A stretch of DNA of 64,000 nt from the NCBI GenBank assembly GCA_030530865.1, contig JAUMUC010000003.1:1-64000 (forward strand), written 5' to 3'. The stretch comes from Lactobacillus sp. GTDB lineage: Bacteria > Bacillota > Bacilli > Lactobacillales > Lactobacillaceae. Shown here piece by piece: positions 17,560-28,249 of the stretch (its first letter is position 1; each line of letters begins with the position of its first letter). Both the position numbers and the translations under genes were made by a program. The notes under the pieces were generated by a model. That model was not told the origin of the DNA, did not search any database, and worked only from the letters and a program-made list of their open reading frames with translations.

Positions 17560-19563
17560 TTACTTTTTACGTAATTTCTTGGACTTGTTTCTTTGAATGT
17601 AGGCAGGATTGGTTTTACCTAAAATCAATGGTACACGTTCGATCACAGTATCTGAATATTCAAGTCCAAACCAAGAAGCTGGATTACTTGAAAGATTTTG
17701 TAACCAGACACGTGCGGAAACGATCCATTTTTCATAACCAGATAAACGAGTCATTGGACTCACGACGTCGTTGATAATGACGAATGAGAAGTCACCAACA
17801 TCACGGCCAGGTGTTGTGGTGTAATGTTGTGGTTGAGCCTCAATGGTGCCGTCAGAAATCAATTCGTGAATAATTTGTCTTAAGTAGACATTCACGCTAG
17901 TTTGCTTTTTGAAACCTAAATACAACTGAATGTTAATGACGTTCTTAGTTCCGAAAGTATTAATATCATATTCAGCAGTATAAGGTTCGTTGGTCACGTT
18001 AACGGTGACGAACCAGTAAGCTTGAGCACGCTTTGGACGTTTATCCAAAATTGAGTAAAGTACTTCACGCTTAATGTATTTGTTGTACTTAACTTTGGCC
18101 ATGTAAACTAAGTTTGATGAATAAGTTGGGTAATTTTCATCATGAGACAACTCTGTCAACATATCGATGTAGTCGGTTAAGCAGACATAAGAATTCTTGG
18201 ATTCGTGTTTGTTTCTGACTTTGTTACCGAAGAACCAGATGTACATGACAATCCCGATGATCCCAGCGATGATCACTGTTACATAACCACCGTGCATGAA
18301 TTTGCTCAAACTTGATAGTAAGAACATTGTTTCAATTAGGCCGAAGAAAGTAGCAAATAGGATTCGCCAGTGAAGCTTGATATCATGCTTACCAAGGAAT
18401 TCAAAGAGCAAGATAGTAGTCATTAACATTGTGACTGTGATGGCCAAACCATAAGCTGCTTCCATATGTGCTGAAGTTTGGAAATAAAGCACAACCAACA
18501 TGGTGATAAGGCAAAGCATGTGGTTTACTGCTGGAATGTACAATTGACCTTGTTCGGTTGAAGGGTAGACCAAGTTCATTCTTGGCAAGAATTTCAAACC
18601 AATAGCTTCAGATACCAAAGTAAATGATCCGGTAATCAATGCTTGTGAAGCGATAATTGCGGCGATAGTTGCTAAAGCAATTGCAAAAAGTTGCCAACTC
18701 TTTGGAACACAAGCGAAAAATGGATTGACATTGGTTAAGCCAGAATTGGCGTTTTGTAAAATCCAAACACCTTGACCTAAGTAGTTAAGTGTTAAGCAGA
18801 CAAAAACGAAAGGCCATGAACCAATAATGTTCTTTTTACCAACGTGTCCAACGTCAGAATAGAGTGCTTCGGCACCAGTGGTTGCAAGGAAAATTGATCC
18901 TAGGATGAAAATACCAACTTTATTGGCTGGACTGAATAAGATCTTAAATGCCCAAATAGGATTAATTGCTTCAACAATAGAAAGGTCATGGCTCATATTA
19001 ATTAAACCGATGATTCCTAAGAAAGAGAACCAAATTAACATGATTGGACCAAAACTTTTACCTATAGATGCTGTACCCATTCTTTGAATCAAGAAGAGAC
19101 AAAACAGGATGATTAAAGTGATGACAATAACCTGCATTTGATTGGAAACTAAGACATTGCCACCTAGCTTCAGTCCTTTAAGTCCTTCAATAGATGTAGT
19201 TACAGTAACAGCAGGTGTTAAAGTACCGTCAGCCAATAGTGCAGCCCCACCTGTTAAAGCAGGAATTACCAGCCATTTTGCCCGATGACGAACTAAAGTG
19301 TAGAGTGCAAAGATACCACCTTCACCACGGTTGGTAGCTTTTAATGCAATCATCACGTACTTTAAGGTTGTTAGTAAAGTAACGGTCCAAATAATTAATG
19401 AAATGGAACCGATGATTAATTCTCTATTTACACTAGCTAAGCCACCATTTTCATAAACGATAGATTTCATAACATAAAGTGGACTAGTACCGATATCTCC
19501 GTAGACGATACCGATAGCAATTAAGAAGCCCGTTAATGTTAAACGCTTGTGATTAAGACGCAT
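17560..19563 (-). CDS. kup: Kup-family potassium transporter
   Basis: 667 residues. The N-terminus (GIVYGDIGTSPLYVMKSIV) is the Kup signature; about twelve transmembrane helices follow and the last ~200 residues form a cytosolic domain. Kup/KimA-type proteins import K+ with H+, and many in Firmicutes are controlled by c-di-AMP, for which no riboswitch is visible here. The start lies about 20 nt downstream of a terminator hairpin of the upstream gene, leaving little room for a separate promoter. Confidence 0.95.
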   Translation of the reverse strand: MRLNHKRLTLTGFLIAIGIVYGDIGTSPLYVMKSIVYENGGLASVNRELIIGSISLIIWTVTLLTTLKYVMIALKATNRGEGGIFALYTLVRHRAKWLVIPALTGGAALLADGTLTPAVTVTTSIEGLKGLKLGGNVLVSNQMQVIVITLIILFCLFLIQRMGTASIGKSFGPIMLIWFSFLGIIGLINMSHDLSIVEAINPIWAFKILFSPANKVGIFILGSIFLATTGAEALYSDVGHVGKKNIIGSWPFVFVCLTLNYLGQGVWILQNANSGLTNVNPFFACVPKSWQLFAIALATIAAIIASQALITGSFTLVSEAIGLKFLPRMNLVYPSTEQGQLYIPAVNHMLCLITMLVVLYFQTSAHMEAAYGLAITVTMLMTTILLFEFLGKHDIKLHWRILFATFFGLIETMFLLSSLSKFMHGGYVTVIIAGIIGIVMYIWFFGNKVRNKHESKNSYVCLTDYIDMLTELSHDENYPTYSSNLVYMAKVKYNKYIKREVLYSILDKRPKRAQAYWFVTVNVTNEPYTAEYDINTFGTKNVINIQLYLGFKKQTSVNVYLRQIIHELISDGTIEAQPQHYTTTPGRDVGDFSFVIINDVVSPMTRLSGYEKWIVSARVWLQNLSSNPASWFGLEYSDTVIERVPLILGKTNPAYIQRNKSKKLRKK

Positions 19564-19583
19564 ATTTTACCTTCCTTAAACTC

Positions 19584-19610
19584 AAAAAGAGAATGCCAAC
19601 GGCATTCTCT
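19584..19610 (-). terminator. Hairpin terminator just upstream of kup
   Basis: Read on the minus strand, AGAGAATGCC GTT GGCATTCTCT is followed by TTTT. It lies after the 141-aa gene and about 20 nt before the kup start, so it may act as an attenuator for kup. Confidence 0.8.
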
Positions 19611-19630
19611 TAATGTTAATGTACATAATT

Positions 19631-20056
19631 CTAGGATAAGGAACCTGGAATTTCTGCCCGGCGCTTTTCGTACCAATCTTCCCATTCTTGAACAGTTTGT
19701 AGGGAAGTTGGGTCGATTTTGCTTTCTTTTTTGATTTCATCAATGATTGATAAAAAGTTGTAATCGTGACGATGTAATACTCTATCAATTAAGTGATGAC
19801 GTGGAATTTCAATATTGTTGATTAAGTATTGATTAATATCCACCATGTTGTGCTTTTTATCATACAAGTTAATTACTTCTAGATCTCTTTCAATATAGTG
19901 AGCGATGTAGAAACTTGCAAAACTTTTTAGATAAGCAGGTTGTTCCTTCTTTTCTTCAGGTGCCATCACAACACGTTCGGCTTCAGGCATTGAAACTTCA
20001 AACTTATCTACGGCTGATTCTTCAGCTTCATTTTGAACTTTGTTTTCTTCAGTCAA
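19631..20056 (-). CDS. Hypothetical protein (141 aa) with acidic N-terminus
   Basis: Not recognised. The first ~40 residues are acidic and probably disordered (EENKVQNEAEESAVDKFEVS); the rest (from PAYLKSFASFYIAHYIERDLE) looks like a small helical domain rich in aromatic residues and His, with no membrane segment. Start ATG after AAGGAGTAT. A hairpin terminator separates it from kup. Confidence 0.62.
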   Translation of the reverse strand: MTEENKVQNEAEESAVDKFEVSMPEAERVVMAPEEKKEQPAYLKSFASFYIAHYIERDLEVINLYDKKHNMVDINQYLINNIEIPRHHLIDRVLHRHDYNFLSIIDEIKKESKIDPTSLQTVQEWEDWYEKRRAEIPGSLS

Positions 20057-20132
20057 AGCAGATACTCCTTTATATAATCTTTCAGTATTCTACAATAAAA
20101 CAACGAATTTATGCAAGAATTCGGAGCCTAGA

Positions 20133-20984
20133 TTACTTCAACCATGCATTAATATCATCTGCTGTAATTGAATCAGCAGTCTTGTGACCATTTGCGTATG
20201 CTTGACGGTACAAATCAATGATATCTTGTGGTGACCATGATGAGCCATCGTATCCTAAAGCAGTGATACGTTTTCTAATTGCATCAATAGTAGATTCTTT
20301 AACAGTCTTACCATTAACCTTGTGGTCACCCATAGCACCAGCACCGGTAGTTCCAGCTGTACCAGTGTCTTCTTCAGCGCTAGAAGTTTTCTTACTCTTT
20401 TGTTGATTCTTTAAAAGTGCTTGAGCTTGTTCAAGACCATTGGTTGCTTCTTGTTTGTATTCCTTGTAGTACTTTCCATTAATATATGGAAGAGCTAATA
20501 CTTGCTTGAAGTAATCAACTTCGCTTGAGTAGTCTTTATCAGTTTCTGCTTGTTGAGCTTTATCTAACAAAGGCTTGATTTGATTAGTGTAGTTATCTTT
20601 TACTTCATTAATAGTTCTCTTCAATGATTTAGCTTGAGAAACCATTACGTCGTAACCATGTGCTTGGTCGATAACTGCGTTTAATTCGTTAATAGCGTCG
20701 TCATATTGTGCTTCTTTAATATCGCTTTCTGCATCACTCATGTTGCCGGCTTGGCTTGCGTAAGCACTAGCTTCATCAGTATTCTTGATTGCATAAGCTT
20801 TAGTAAAGTCGCTTTTAGCTTGATCATAATCCTTTTGTTCAACAGCACTTTTACCAGCAGACATTGCGCTAGTATATCTCGCTTGGATTTGATTATTAGA
20901 TAATTGATTTGAAATGAAGTAGAAACCACCACATAAAATTGCGATGATTACCACAACAATTCCAATTAATGTAGATTTTTTCAT
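20133..20984 (-). CDS. Membrane-anchored extracellular protein with TPR-like helices
   Basis: 283 residues. One N-terminal transmembrane anchor (TLIGIVVVIIAILCGGFYFI), then about 180 residues of helical repeats resembling TPRs (AGKSAVEQKDYDQAKSDFTKA), a Gly/Thr-rich linker, and a compact 50-residue C-terminal domain. Topology suggests the bulk lies outside the membrane. Function unknown. A TATAAT with an upstream TG (extended -10) on the minus strand at 21016-21021 is the probable promoter element. Confidence 0.68.
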   Translation of the reverse strand: MKKSTLIGIVVVIIAILCGGFYFISNQLSNNQIQARYTSAMSAGKSAVEQKDYDQAKSDFTKAYAIKNTDEASAYASQAGNMSDAESDIKEAQYDDAINELNAVIDQAHGYDVMVSQAKSLKRTINEVKDNYTNQIKPLLDKAQQAETDKDYSSEVDYFKQVLALPYINGKYYKEYKQEATNGLEQAQALLKNQQKSKKTSSAEEDTGTAGTTGAGAMGDHKVNGKTVKESTIDAIRKRITALGYDGSSWSPQDIIDLYRQAYANGHKTADSITADDINAWLK

Positions 20985-21192
20985 ATTTATCCCCTTTCAA
21001 GAAGAAGTCAACAATATTATAACAGAGTTCATTCTGCTTTTTTAAAAAAATATCTATAAAAGAAGATACTTAAATTAATTTCCATGTTTTTTAAAATTAT
21101 TTTGCAAAAAAAGCAAAGAAAAATATTACATTTTTGTTACAAAAAGTCAGGAATGTTTTTCGAAAAAATAATAAAAAAGTTGGCTAAAAGCC

Positions 21193-21221
21193 TTGCTTTA
21201 AGCTTGTTAAGAATATATAAT
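21193..21221 (+). promoter_or_regulatory. Promoter of the ribosomal protein cluster
   Basis: TTGCTT (21193-21198), a 17-bp spacer and TATAAT (21216-21221). It is the only strong promoter seen before rpsJ in the ~400-bp gene-free stretch 20985-21384. Confidence 0.8.
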
Positions 21222-21228
21222 ATTAAAA

Positions 21229-21372
21229 GTGCGTTTAATGGCAAAGTGTCTCGAACGCACTAATTTGTGTTGTAGCGTAGATGCAAAAGGTTGCGGAACA
21301 CCTGGCTGCATTGCCACAGGGGTGACCGGTAATTTTTGCGGAGCTAGTCATCTTATATAAAGAAGACGCCAA
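21229..21372 (+). promoter_or_regulatory. Structured 5' leader of the S10 operon
   Basis: The leader can form a first hairpin GTGCGTT (21229-21235) / AACGCAC (21254-21260). A second nested structure is closed by GCAAAA (21283-21288) / TTTTGC (21334-21339), with CACC/GGTG and TGG/CCA helices inside. This fits an autoregulatory ribosomal-protein leader. Which protein binds cannot be told; L4 does so in E. coli. Structure judged by eye. Confidence 0.5.
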
Positions 21373-21384
21373 GGAGGTAATTAA

Positions 21385-21693
21385 ATGGCAAGTCAATCAA
21401 TTCGTATCAGACTTAAGTCTTACGAACATGGTATTCTCGATGAATCAGCTGCTAAGATCGTAGCAACTGCGAAGAGAACTGGTGCTGAAATTTCAGGTCC
21501 AATTCCTCTTCCAACAGAAAGAACTTTATTCACTGTTCTTCGTTCACCACACAAGAACAAGGACTCACGTGAACAATTCGAAATGCGCACTCACAAGCGT
21601 TTAATCGATATTTTGAATCCAACACCTAAGACTGTTGATTCATTAATGAAGTTAGATCTACCAAGCGGTGTAGACATCGAAATCAAATTATAA
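21385..21693 (+). CDS. rpsJ: Ribosomal protein S10
   Basis: 102 residues, full length. Starts [21 protein letters not shown] and contains the conserved PIPLPTE segment. A 30S head protein that also acts in transcription antitermination with NusB. First gene of the cluster, AAGGAGG ribosome site. Confidence 0.98.
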   Translation: MASQSIRIRLKSYEHGILDESAAKIVATAKRTGAEISGPIPLPTERTLFTVLRSPHKNKDSREQFEMRTHKRLIDILNPTPKTVDSLMKLDLPSGVDIEIKL

Positions 21694-21718
21694 TTTTTAA
21701 ATAGAAAGAGGTGTAAAC

Positions 21719-22348
21719 ATGACCAAGGGAATCTTAGGAAGAAAAGTTGGTATGACTCAAATCTTCAACAAAGATGGTGAATTGGTTCCTGTAACAGTTG
21801 TAGAAGCAACTCCAAACGTTGTTATGCAAGTTAAGACTGTTGAATCAGACGGTTACGAAGCTGTTCAATTAGGTTACCAAGACAAGCGTGAAGTTTTGAG
21901 CAACAAGCCAGAAAAAGGTCATGCTGCAAAAGCTGAAACCACTCCTAAGCGCTTCATTCGGGAAATCCGCGGTGTTGAGCTTAGTGATTACGAATTCGGC
22001 TCAGAAGTAACTGTGGATACATTTAAGGAAGGTGACGTAGTTGACGTCACTGGAACAACAAGAGGTCATGGTTACCAAGGTAACATTAAGCGTCACCACC
22101 AATCACGTGGTCCTGAAACTCACGGTTCACGTTACCACAGAATCCCAGGTTCAATGGGTTCAATCATTAACCGTGTACCAAAGGGTAAGAAATTACCAGG
22201 ACACATGGGTATGAAGCAAGTTACCATTGAAAACTTAGTAATCGAAAAAGTTGTTGCTGACAAGAATGTTCTTTTAGTTAAGGGTAACGTACCTGGTGCT
22301 AAGAACTCATTACTTGTAATTAAATCTGCAGCTAAGTCAGCTGAATAA
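21719..22348 (+). CDS. rplC: Ribosomal protein L3
   Basis: 209 residues. [15 protein letters not shown] at the N-terminus and the basic loop [22 protein letters not shown] are diagnostic. An early 50S assembly protein whose loop approaches the peptidyl-transferase centre. 25 nt after rpsJ. Confidence 0.98.
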   Translation: MTKGILGRKVGMTQIFNKDGELVPVTVVEATPNVVMQVKTVESDGYEAVQLGYQDKREVLSNKPEKGHAAKAETTPKRFIREIRGVELSDYEFGSEVTVDTFKEGDVVDVTGTTRGHGYQGNIKRHHQSRGPETHGSRYHRIPGSMGSIINRVPKGKKLPGHMGMKQVTIENLVIEKVVADKNVLLVKGNVPGAKNSLLVIKSAAKSAE

Positions 22349-22372
22349 TAGGAAAGGAGGACATCTACATCT

Positions 22373-22990
22373 ATGGCTAATATTAAAGTTATCGATCAAA
22401 AAGGTAAGGAATCTGGTGAAGTTTCATTAAACGACCAAGTCTTTGCTATCGAACCAAACGAAAGCGTAGTATTTGATGCAATCATCCGTGCTCGCGCAGG
22501 TAAGCGTCAAGGTACTCACGCAGTTAAGAACAGATCTGCCGTTAGCGGTGGTGGTAAGAAGCCTTGGAGACAAAAGGGTACTGGACGTGCTCGTCAAGGT
22601 TCTATCAGAAGTCCACAATGGCGTGGTGGTGGTATCGTATTCGGACCAACTCCTCGTTCATACGCATACAGCATGCCAAGAAAGCAACGTCGTTTGGCTA
22701 TCAAGTCAATCCTTTCTCAAAAGCTTGCTGATGATGAATTAATCGTTTTGGACAGCTTATCATTTGCTGCTCCAAAGACTAAGGAAGCTGTAGCATTATT
22801 AGATGCTCTTAAAGTTGAAGGTAAGGCTTTAATCGTTACTGACGATGAAAACGTTAAGCTTTCAGCTCGCAACTTGCCAAAGGTTAAGGTTGTTCCTGTT
22901 AACGGTTTAAACGTTGTTGACGCTGTTAACTACGACAAGCTTATCTTGACTCAAGATGCTGTTAAGAAAATTGAGGAGGTATTAGGTTAA
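22373..22990 (+). CDS. rplD: Ribosomal protein L4
   Basis: 205 residues. The extended loop ([20 protein letters not shown]) that lines the exit tunnel is intact. L4 represses the S10 operon in E. coli; a similar role with the upstream leader is possible here but unproven. The stop overlaps the rplW start by 1 nt. Confidence 0.98.
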   Translation: MANIKVIDQKGKESGEVSLNDQVFAIEPNESVVFDAIIRARAGKRQGTHAVKNRSAVSGGGKKPWRQKGTGRARQGSIRSPQWRGGGIVFGPTPRSYAYSMPRKQRRLAIKSILSQKLADDELIVLDSLSFAAPKTKEAVALLDALKVEGKALIVTDDENVKLSARNLPKVKVVPVNGLNVVDAVNYDKLILTQDAVKKIEEVLG

Positions 22991-23295
22991 TGAACGCACG
23001 CGATATCGTTTTAAGACCAGTAATTACTGAAAAATCCACTTTATTAATGGATCAAAAGAAATACACCTTCGACGTTATCTTGACTGCAACTAAGACACAA
23101 GTTCGTGAAGCAGTTGAAGAAATTTTTGATGTGAAAGTTAAGAGTGTTAACATCCTTAACGTTCGCGGCAAGAAGAAGCGCGTAGGTCGTTACTTTGGTA
23201 AGACTGCTCGTCGCAGAAAAGCAATCGTTACTTTAACTAGCGATTCTAAAGACATCAAGATCTTCGCTGATGAAGATTCTTCAGAAGAAAAGTAA
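22990..23295 (+). CDS. rplW: Ribosomal protein L23
   Basis: 101 residues. [15 protein letters not shown] start and [15 protein letters not shown] loop are typical. It lies at the exit of the peptide tunnel and docks trigger factor and SRP. The ATG overlaps the rplD stop (TAATG), so the two are translationally coupled. Confidence 0.98.
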   Translation: MNARDIVLRPVITEKSTLLMDQKKYTFDVILTATKTQVREAVEEIFDVKVKSVNILNVRGKKKRVGRYFGKTARRRKAIVTLTSDSKDIKIFADEDSSEEK

Positions 23296-23310
23296 TAGGA
23301 GGTCAGACAA

Positions 23311-24147
23311 TTGGCTATTAAAGTCTACAAGCCAACAACTAACGGTCGTCGTAATATGACTTCTTTGGACTTTGCAGAAATCACTAAGAGCAAGCCTGAA
23401 CGTTCATTGCTTGAATCTAAGTCAAAAACTGCAGGTCGTAACTCATATGGTCGTATTACTGTAAGACACCGTGGTGGTGGTCACAAACAAAAATACCGTA
23501 TCATCGATTTCAAGCGTAACAAAGACAACGCTAAGGCAGTTGTAAAGGCAATCGAATACGATCCAAACAGAACTGCAAACATTGCATTGTTACACTACAC
23601 TGATGGTATCAAGGCTTACATCATCGCTCCTAAGGGCTTGAAAGTCGGTACTGTAATTGAATCTGGTGACGTTGTTGATATCAAGGTTGGTAACGCTCTT
23701 CAATTGAAGAACATCCCAGCTGGTACTGAAATCCACAACATTGAAATGAGACCAGGTAAGGGTGGACAAATCGCAAGAAGTGCTGGTGCTTCAGCACAAG
23801 TTCTTGGTCAAGATGGCGAATACACTTTGGTTAAATTACAATCAGGTGAAGTTCGTAAGATCTTGTCAACTTGCCGTGCAACTATCGGTGTTGTAGGTAA
23901 TGAACAACACTCATTAGTTAACATTGGTAAAGCTGGTCGTTCACGTTGGTTAGGCAAGCGTCCTCAATCACGTGGTTCTGTAATGAACCCTAACGATCAC
24001 CCACATGGTGGTGGTGAAGGTAAGGCCCCAGTTGGTCGTCCTCAACCTATGACTCCATGGGGTAAGAAGTCTCGTGGTGTTAAGACTCGTAACACTAAGA
24101 AACAAAGTCAAAAGTTAATCATTCGTCGTCGTAAGGGTAGCAACTAA
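23311..24147 (+). CDS. rplB: Ribosomal protein L2
   Basis: 278 residues from a TTG start after AGGAGGT. The C-terminal [11 protein letters not shown] loop contains the conserved His near the peptidyl-transferase centre. L2 joins the subunits and is needed for peptide-bond formation. Confidence 0.98.
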   Translation: MAIKVYKPTTNGRRNMTSLDFAEITKSKPERSLLESKSKTAGRNSYGRITVRHRGGGHKQKYRIIDFKRNKDNAKAVVKAIEYDPNRTANIALLHYTDGIKAYIIAPKGLKVGTVIESGDVVDIKVGNALQLKNIPAGTEIHNIEMRPGKGGQIARSAGASAQVLGQDGEYTLVKLQSGEVRKILSTCRATIGVVGNEQHSLVNIGKAGRSRWLGKRPQSRGSVMNPNDHPHGGGEGKAPVGRPQPMTPWGKKSRGVKTRNTKKQSQKLIIRRRKGSN

Positions 24148-24161
24148 AAGGAGGGTAATTA

Positions 24162-24437
24162 ATGAGCCGTAGTATTAAAAAAGGTCCTTTCGCTGATGCT
24201 CACCTTCTAAAGAAGGTTGACGCACAACAAAGTGCCGAAAAGAAACAAGTAATTAAGACTTGGTCACGTCGTTCAACTATTTTCCCTTCATTTGTTGGTT
24301 TAACAATAGCTGTTTACGACGGAAGAAAGCATGTTCCAGTATTTGTTACTGAAGACATGGTTGGTCACAAGTTAGGTGAATTTGTTCCTACTAGAACATT
24401 CCGTGGCCACAAAGCCGATGATAAGGCTACTAAGTAG
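24162..24437 (+). CDS. rpsS: Ribosomal protein S19
   Basis: 91 residues. [18 protein letters not shown] and the C-terminal [10 protein letters not shown] motifs are typical. It lies in the 30S head next to S13 and contacts the P-site side. Normal length, AAGGAGG ribosome site. Confidence 0.98.
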   Translation: MSRSIKKGPFADAHLLKKVDAQQSAEKKQVIKTWSRRSTIFPSFVGLTIAVYDGRKHVPVFVTEDMVGHKLGEFVPTRTFRGHKADDKATK

Positions 24438-24455
24438 AGGGAGGAGAAACACTAA

Positions 24456-24809
24456 ATGGCAGAACAAATTAGTTCAGCAAGAGCTGAAGCAAGAACTGTT
24501 CGCATCGCTGCAAGAAAAGCACGTTTAGTCGTTGACTTAATTCGTGGTAAGAGCGTTGCCGAAGCATTAGCAATCTTGGAATTTACGCCTAGAGCTGCTT
24601 CCCCAATCGTTAAGAAGGTATTGCGTTCAGCTATCGCAAACGCAGAACACAACTACGATCTTGAAAGTGCAAACCTTTACGTATCAGAAGCATACGTTAA
24701 CGAAGGTGCTACTTTGAAGAGATTCCGTCCTCGTGCTAAGGGTTCAGCTTCTCCAATTAACAAGCGGACCAGTCACGTCGTTGTAGTAGTTTCAGAAATG
24801 AACGATTAA
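24456..24809 (+). CDS. rplV: Ribosomal protein L22
   Basis: 117 residues. The hairpin segment [20 protein letters not shown] reaches into the exit tunnel, the site of macrolide-resistance changes in other species; nothing unusual is seen there. Follows rpsS by 18 nt. Confidence 0.98.
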   Translation: MAEQISSARAEARTVRIAARKARLVVDLIRGKSVAEALAILEFTPRAASPIVKKVLRSAIANAEHNYDLESANLYVSEAYVNEGATLKRFRPRAKGSASPINKRTSHVVVVVSEMND

Positions 24810-24822
24810 GGGAGGTATATGA

Positions 24823-25479
24823 ATGGGTCAAAAGATTAACCCAAATGGTTTCCGTCTCGGTGTAATTCGTGGTTGGGAATCAAAATGGTATGCTGACAAA
24901 GATTACAAAGAAACCTTAAATGAAGACTTACGCGTAAGATCATTCATCGCTAAGAAACTTAAGGATGCATCTGTTGCTTCAGTAGAAATCGAACGTGCTG
25001 CAAACCGCATCAACCTTTCAATCCACACTGCAAAGCCAGGTATGGTAATTGGTAAAGGTGGTGCTGAAGTTGAAGCATTACGTAAAGAATTGAGTACACT
25101 CACTGGTAAGAAAGTTAACATTAACATCGTAGAAATCAAGAAGCCTGATTTGTATGCTGAACTTGCTGCAGACAGCGTAGCTCGTCAATTAGAAGCTCGT
25201 GTAGCTTTCAGACGTGCAATGCGTCAAGCAACTCAACGTTCAATGCGTGCAGGTGCCAAGGGTATCAAAGTACAAACTTCAGGTCGTTTGAACGGTGCTG
25301 ATATGGCTCGTCGTGAATGGCACACTGAAGGTCGAGTACCTTTACAAACTCTTCGTGCTGATATCGACTACGCACATGTTAACGCATTCACTACTTACGG
25401 TGAAATCGGTGTTCGTGTATGGATTAACCGTGGCGAAGTATTGCCAACTCGTAAGAATGTGAAGGGAGGAAACAAATAA
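24823..25479 (+). CDS. rpsC: Ribosomal protein S3
   Basis: 218 residues with an intact KH domain ([15 protein letters not shown]) and the C-terminal helicase-associated region ([20 protein letters not shown]). It forms part of the mRNA entry channel. The stop overlaps the rplP start (TAATG). Confidence 0.98.
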   Translation: MGQKINPNGFRLGVIRGWESKWYADKDYKETLNEDLRVRSFIAKKLKDASVASVEIERAANRINLSIHTAKPGMVIGKGGAEVEALRKELSTLTGKKVNINIVEIKKPDLYAELAADSVARQLEARVAFRRAMRQATQRSMRAGAKGIKVQTSGRLNGADMARREWHTEGRVPLQTLRADIDYAHVNAFTTYGEIGVRVWINRGEVLPTRKNVKGGNK

Positions 25480-25919
25480 TGCCTTTAGTACCAAAACGTG
25501 TAAAGCACCGTCGTGAATTCCGTGGTAAGATGCGCGGCGCTGCTAAGGGTGGTAAGACCATTGCCTTTGGTGAATTTGGTCTTCAAGCCTTAGAATCAAG
25601 CTGGATTACTAATCGTCAAATCGAAGCTGCCCGTGTTGCGATGACTCGTTACATGAAGCGTGGTGGTAAGGTTTGGATTAAGATCTTCCCTCAAAAGTCA
25701 TACACTGCCAAGGGTGTCGGAGTTCGTATGGGTTCCGGTAAAGGTGCACCTGCAGGTTGGGTAGCTGTTGTTAAGAGAGAAAAGATTTTGTTTGAAATTG
25801 GTGGCGTTTCAGAAGAAGTTGCTCGTGAAGCTTTGCGTTTGGCAGCAACTAAGTTACCAATCAAGTGTAAATTTGTTTCTAGAAGTTCGGAAGTAGGTGG
25901 CGAATCTAATGAAGGCTAA
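25479..25919 (+). CDS. rplP: Ribosomal protein L16
   Basis: 146 residues. [19 protein letters not shown] and [17 protein letters not shown] are diagnostic. It helps place the aminoacyl end of A-site tRNA. The coding ends of rplP and rpmC overlap by 11 nt. Confidence 0.98.
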   Translation: MPLVPKRVKHRREFRGKMRGAAKGGKTIAFGEFGLQALESSWITNRQIEAARVAMTRYMKRGGKVWIKIFPQKSYTAKGVGVRMGSGKGAPAGWVAVVKREKILFEIGGVSEEVAREALRLAATKLPIKCKFVSRSSEVGGESNEG

Positions 25920-26106
25920 AGATATCAGAGCATTAACCACTGACCAAATGGTTGCTAAGGAAAAAGAATACAAGGAAGAATTATTCAACTTGCGTTTCCA
26001 ACAAGCTACTGGTCAATTAGAAAATACCGCTCGCTTAAACAAAGTCCGTAAGAATATCGCCAGAATTAAGACTATTTTGAGCGAAAAAGAATTAGAAAAG
26101 AATTAA
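25909..26106 (+). CDS. rpmC: Ribosomal protein L29
   Basis: 65 residues from the ATG at 25909 ([14 protein letters not shown]), the usual length and start for L29. An in-frame GTG 12 nt upstream would add residues absent from the family. It sits by the tunnel exit. Its start lies inside the rplP end. Confidence 0.96.
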   Translation: MKAKDIRALTTDQMVAKEKEYKEELFNLRFQQATGQLENTARLNKVRKNIARIKTILSEKELEKN

Positions 26107-26124
26107 TGGAAGGGAGTTATTAAC

Positions 26125-26391
26125 TTGAGCGAATCAATCGAAAGAAATCGTCGTCACGTGTACCAAGGTCGCGTAGTTTCTGACGCTATGGATAAAACCA
26201 TCACTGTTGTAGTTGATACTTACAAGAACCATCCAACTTACAACAAGAGAATCAAGTACTCAAAGAAGTACTACGCTCACGACGAAAGCAACGAAGCAAA
26301 AGTTGGCGATACTGTTCGTATCATGGAAACTCGTCCATTATCACGTAACAAGCGCTTCCGTTTAGTTAAGATCGTAAAGAAATCTGTTTAA
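26125..26391 (+). CDS. rpsQ: Ribosomal protein S17
   Basis: 88 residues from a TTG start after AAGGGAG. OB-fold core with [19 protein letters not shown] and [15 protein letters not shown] primary 16S rRNA-binding protein. Confidence 0.97.
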   Translation: MSESIERNRRHVYQGRVVSDAMDKTITVVVDTYKNHPTYNKRIKYSKKYYAHDESNEAKVGDTVRIMETRPLSRNKRFRLVKIVKKSV

Positions 26392-26418
26392 TATACGGAT
26401 TGAGGGGAGGATTCCACA

Positions 26419-26787
26419 GTGATTCAAAATGAATCTCGTTTAAAGGTTGCCGACAATTCAGGTGCCAGAGAACTTTTGGTTATCAGAGTCTTAGGTGGTT
26501 CAAAGCGTAAGACTGGTAACATCGGCGACATCGTAGTAGCAACTGTTAAACAAGCAATACCAGGTGGCGTTGTCAAGAAGGGTGACGTTGTCAAGGCCGT
26601 TGTAGTTAGAACTAAGTCAGGTGCACGTCGTGCTGACGGTTCATACATTAAGTTTGACGAAAATGCTGCTGTTATTATCAATGCAGACAAGAGCCCTCGT
26701 GGGACTCGTATCTTCGGACCTGTAGCACGTGAATTGCGTGAAGGTGACTTCATGAAGATCGTTTCTCTTGCTCCTGAAGTTTTATAA
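26419..26787 (+). CDS. rplN: Ribosomal protein L14
   Basis: 122 residues from a GTG start after [26 protein letters not shown] is the conserved start. It lies at the subunit interface and takes part in inter-subunit bridges with 16S rRNA. Confidence 0.98.
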   Translation: MIQNESRLKVADNSGARELLVIRVLGGSKRKTGNIGDIVVATVKQAIPGGVVKKGDVVKAVVVRTKSGARRADGSYIKFDENAAVIINADKSPRGTRIFGPVARELREGDFMKIVSLAPEVL

Positions 26788-26805
26788 TCGAAGTGAGGTG
26801 TGCGA

Positions 26806-27042
26806 ATGTTTGTTAAAACAGGTGACAAAGTAAAAGTTATTGCCGGTAAAGAAAAAGGCAAAGAAGGTTCAGTAATCAGCGTTGACACTAAGAAGAACCG
26901 TGTTAAGGTTAAGGGTCTCAACATGATTAAGAAACACGTAAAGCCTTCACAAGCTAACGCAGGTGGTGTTGTAGAACAAGAAGGTTCTATCCACGCTTCA
27001 AACGTTAAAGTTATTGCCAAGGCAACTAAAGAAGATAAGTAA
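26806..27042 (+). CDS. rplX: Ribosomal protein L24
   Basis: 78 residues from the ATG at 26806 ([24 protein letters not shown] motif). The ATG is preferred to an in-frame GTG at 26800 because that GTG belongs to the ribosome site GAGGTG. An assembly initiator of the 50S subunit. Confidence 0.96.
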   Translation: MFVKTGDKVKVIAGKEKGKEGSVISVDTKKNRVKVKGLNMIKKHVKPSQANAGGVVEQEGSIHASNVKVIAKATKEDK

Positions 27043-27059
27043 GAGGAAGGAGGACAAAA

Positions 27060-27602
27060 ATGGCTAGTGTTTTAGAAGAACAATACAAGAAGGAAATCGT
27101 TCCTGCTTTGGAAGAAAAGTTTAACTACACTTCAATCATGCAAGTTCCTAAGATCGAAAAGATCGTTTTGAACATGGGTGTTGGTGACGCTGTTGCTAAC
27201 TCAAAGAACTTAGATGAAGCCGTTGAAGAACTTGGTCTTATCGCAGGTCAAAAGCCTTTAATTACTAAAGCTAAGAAGTCAATTGCCAACTTCCGCTTAC
27301 GTGAAGGTATGTCAATTGGTGCTAAGGTTACCCTTAGAGGTGACAGAATGTACGATTTCTTGTACAAATTAGTTAATGTTTCTCTTCCACGTGTTCGTGA
27401 CTTCCGTGGTGTATCAAAGCGTTCATTTGACGGACGTGGTAACTACACTTTGGGAATTAGAGAACAATTGATTTTCCCAGAAATCGACTTTGACAAGGTA
27501 AACCGTACTCGCGGATTAGACGTAGTTATCGTAACTACTGCTCAAACTGATGAAGAAGCCCGCGAACTATTGACTCAATTAGGTATGCCTTTTACTAAGT
27601 AA
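27060..27602 (+). CDS. rplE: Ribosomal protein L5
   Basis: 180 residues, standard length. [15 protein letters not shown] and [15 protein letters not shown] are typical. It binds 5S rRNA and contacts P-site tRNA. Confidence 0.98.
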   Translation: MASVLEEQYKKEIVPALEEKFNYTSIMQVPKIEKIVLNMGVGDAVANSKNLDEAVEELGLIAGQKPLITKAKKSIANFRLREGMSIGAKVTLRGDRMYDFLYKLVNVSLPRVRDFRGVSKRSFDGRGNYTLGIREQLIFPEIDFDKVNRTRGLDVVIVTTAQTDEEARELLTQLGMPFTK

Positions 27603-27614
27603 TGGAGGACATAA

Positions 27615-27800
27615 ATGGCTAAAACATCACAAAAAATCAGAAATGCACGTCCTGCTAAATTCACAACCCGTAACTACACTCGTTGTGAAAGATGTGGCCG
27701 CCCACATTCTGTTTACCGTAAATTTGGATTGTGCCGTATTTGTTTGAAAGATTTGGCACACAAAGGTCAAATTCCTGGTCTTAAAAAGGCTAGTTGGTAA
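27615..27800 (+). CDS. rpsZ: Ribosomal protein S14, zinc-binding (type Z)
   Basis: 61 residues. The short, zinc-binding form, with ligands CERC and CRIC about 15 residues apart. Many Firmicutes also keep a zinc-free S14 elsewhere; whether this genome does cannot be seen. Confidence 0.97.
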   Translation: MAKTSQKIRNARPAKFTTRNYTRCERCGRPHSVYRKFGLCRICLKDLAHKGQIPGLKKASW

Positions 27801-27825
27801 TATACGGTTAGGAGGATAGAAATAA

Positions 27826-28224
27826 ATGGTATTGACTGATCCAATCGCAGATTACTTAACTAGAATTCGTAACGCTAATATGGCAAAACACGAATCAGTT
27901 GAAATTCCTGCATCAAATATTAAAAAGTCAATTTCTGAAATCTTAAAGAATGAAGGTTTCATTCGTGACTACGAAGTTATCGAAGATAACAAGCAAGGTA
28001 TCATTAAGATTTCATTGAAATATGGTCCAAACGGAGAACGCGTAATCTCAGGCTTGAAGCGTATTTCTAAGCCAGGTCTTAGAAACTACGTTGGTGCTTC
28101 AGACTTACCACGTGTTCTTAACGGTTTGGGTATTGTAATCGTTTCAACTTCAGCCGGTTTGCTAACTGATAAGGAAGCAAGACAAAAGAAGATCGGTGGA
28201 GAAGTTGTAGCTTACGTTTGGTAA
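27826..28224 (+). CDS. rpsH: Ribosomal protein S8
   Basis: 132 residues. Starts [17 protein letters not shown] and ends GGEVVAYVW as the family does. It binds the central domain of 16S rRNA; in E. coli it also represses the spc operon. Confidence 0.98.
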   Translation: MVLTDPIADYLTRIRNANMAKHESVEIPASNIKKSISEILKNEGFIRDYEVIEDNKQGIIKISLKYGPNGERVISGLKRISKPGLRNYVGASDLPRVLNGLGIVIVSTSAGLLTDKEARQKKIGGEVVAYVW

Positions 28225-28249
28225 TAACTGACAGAAAGGAGAACAATCA

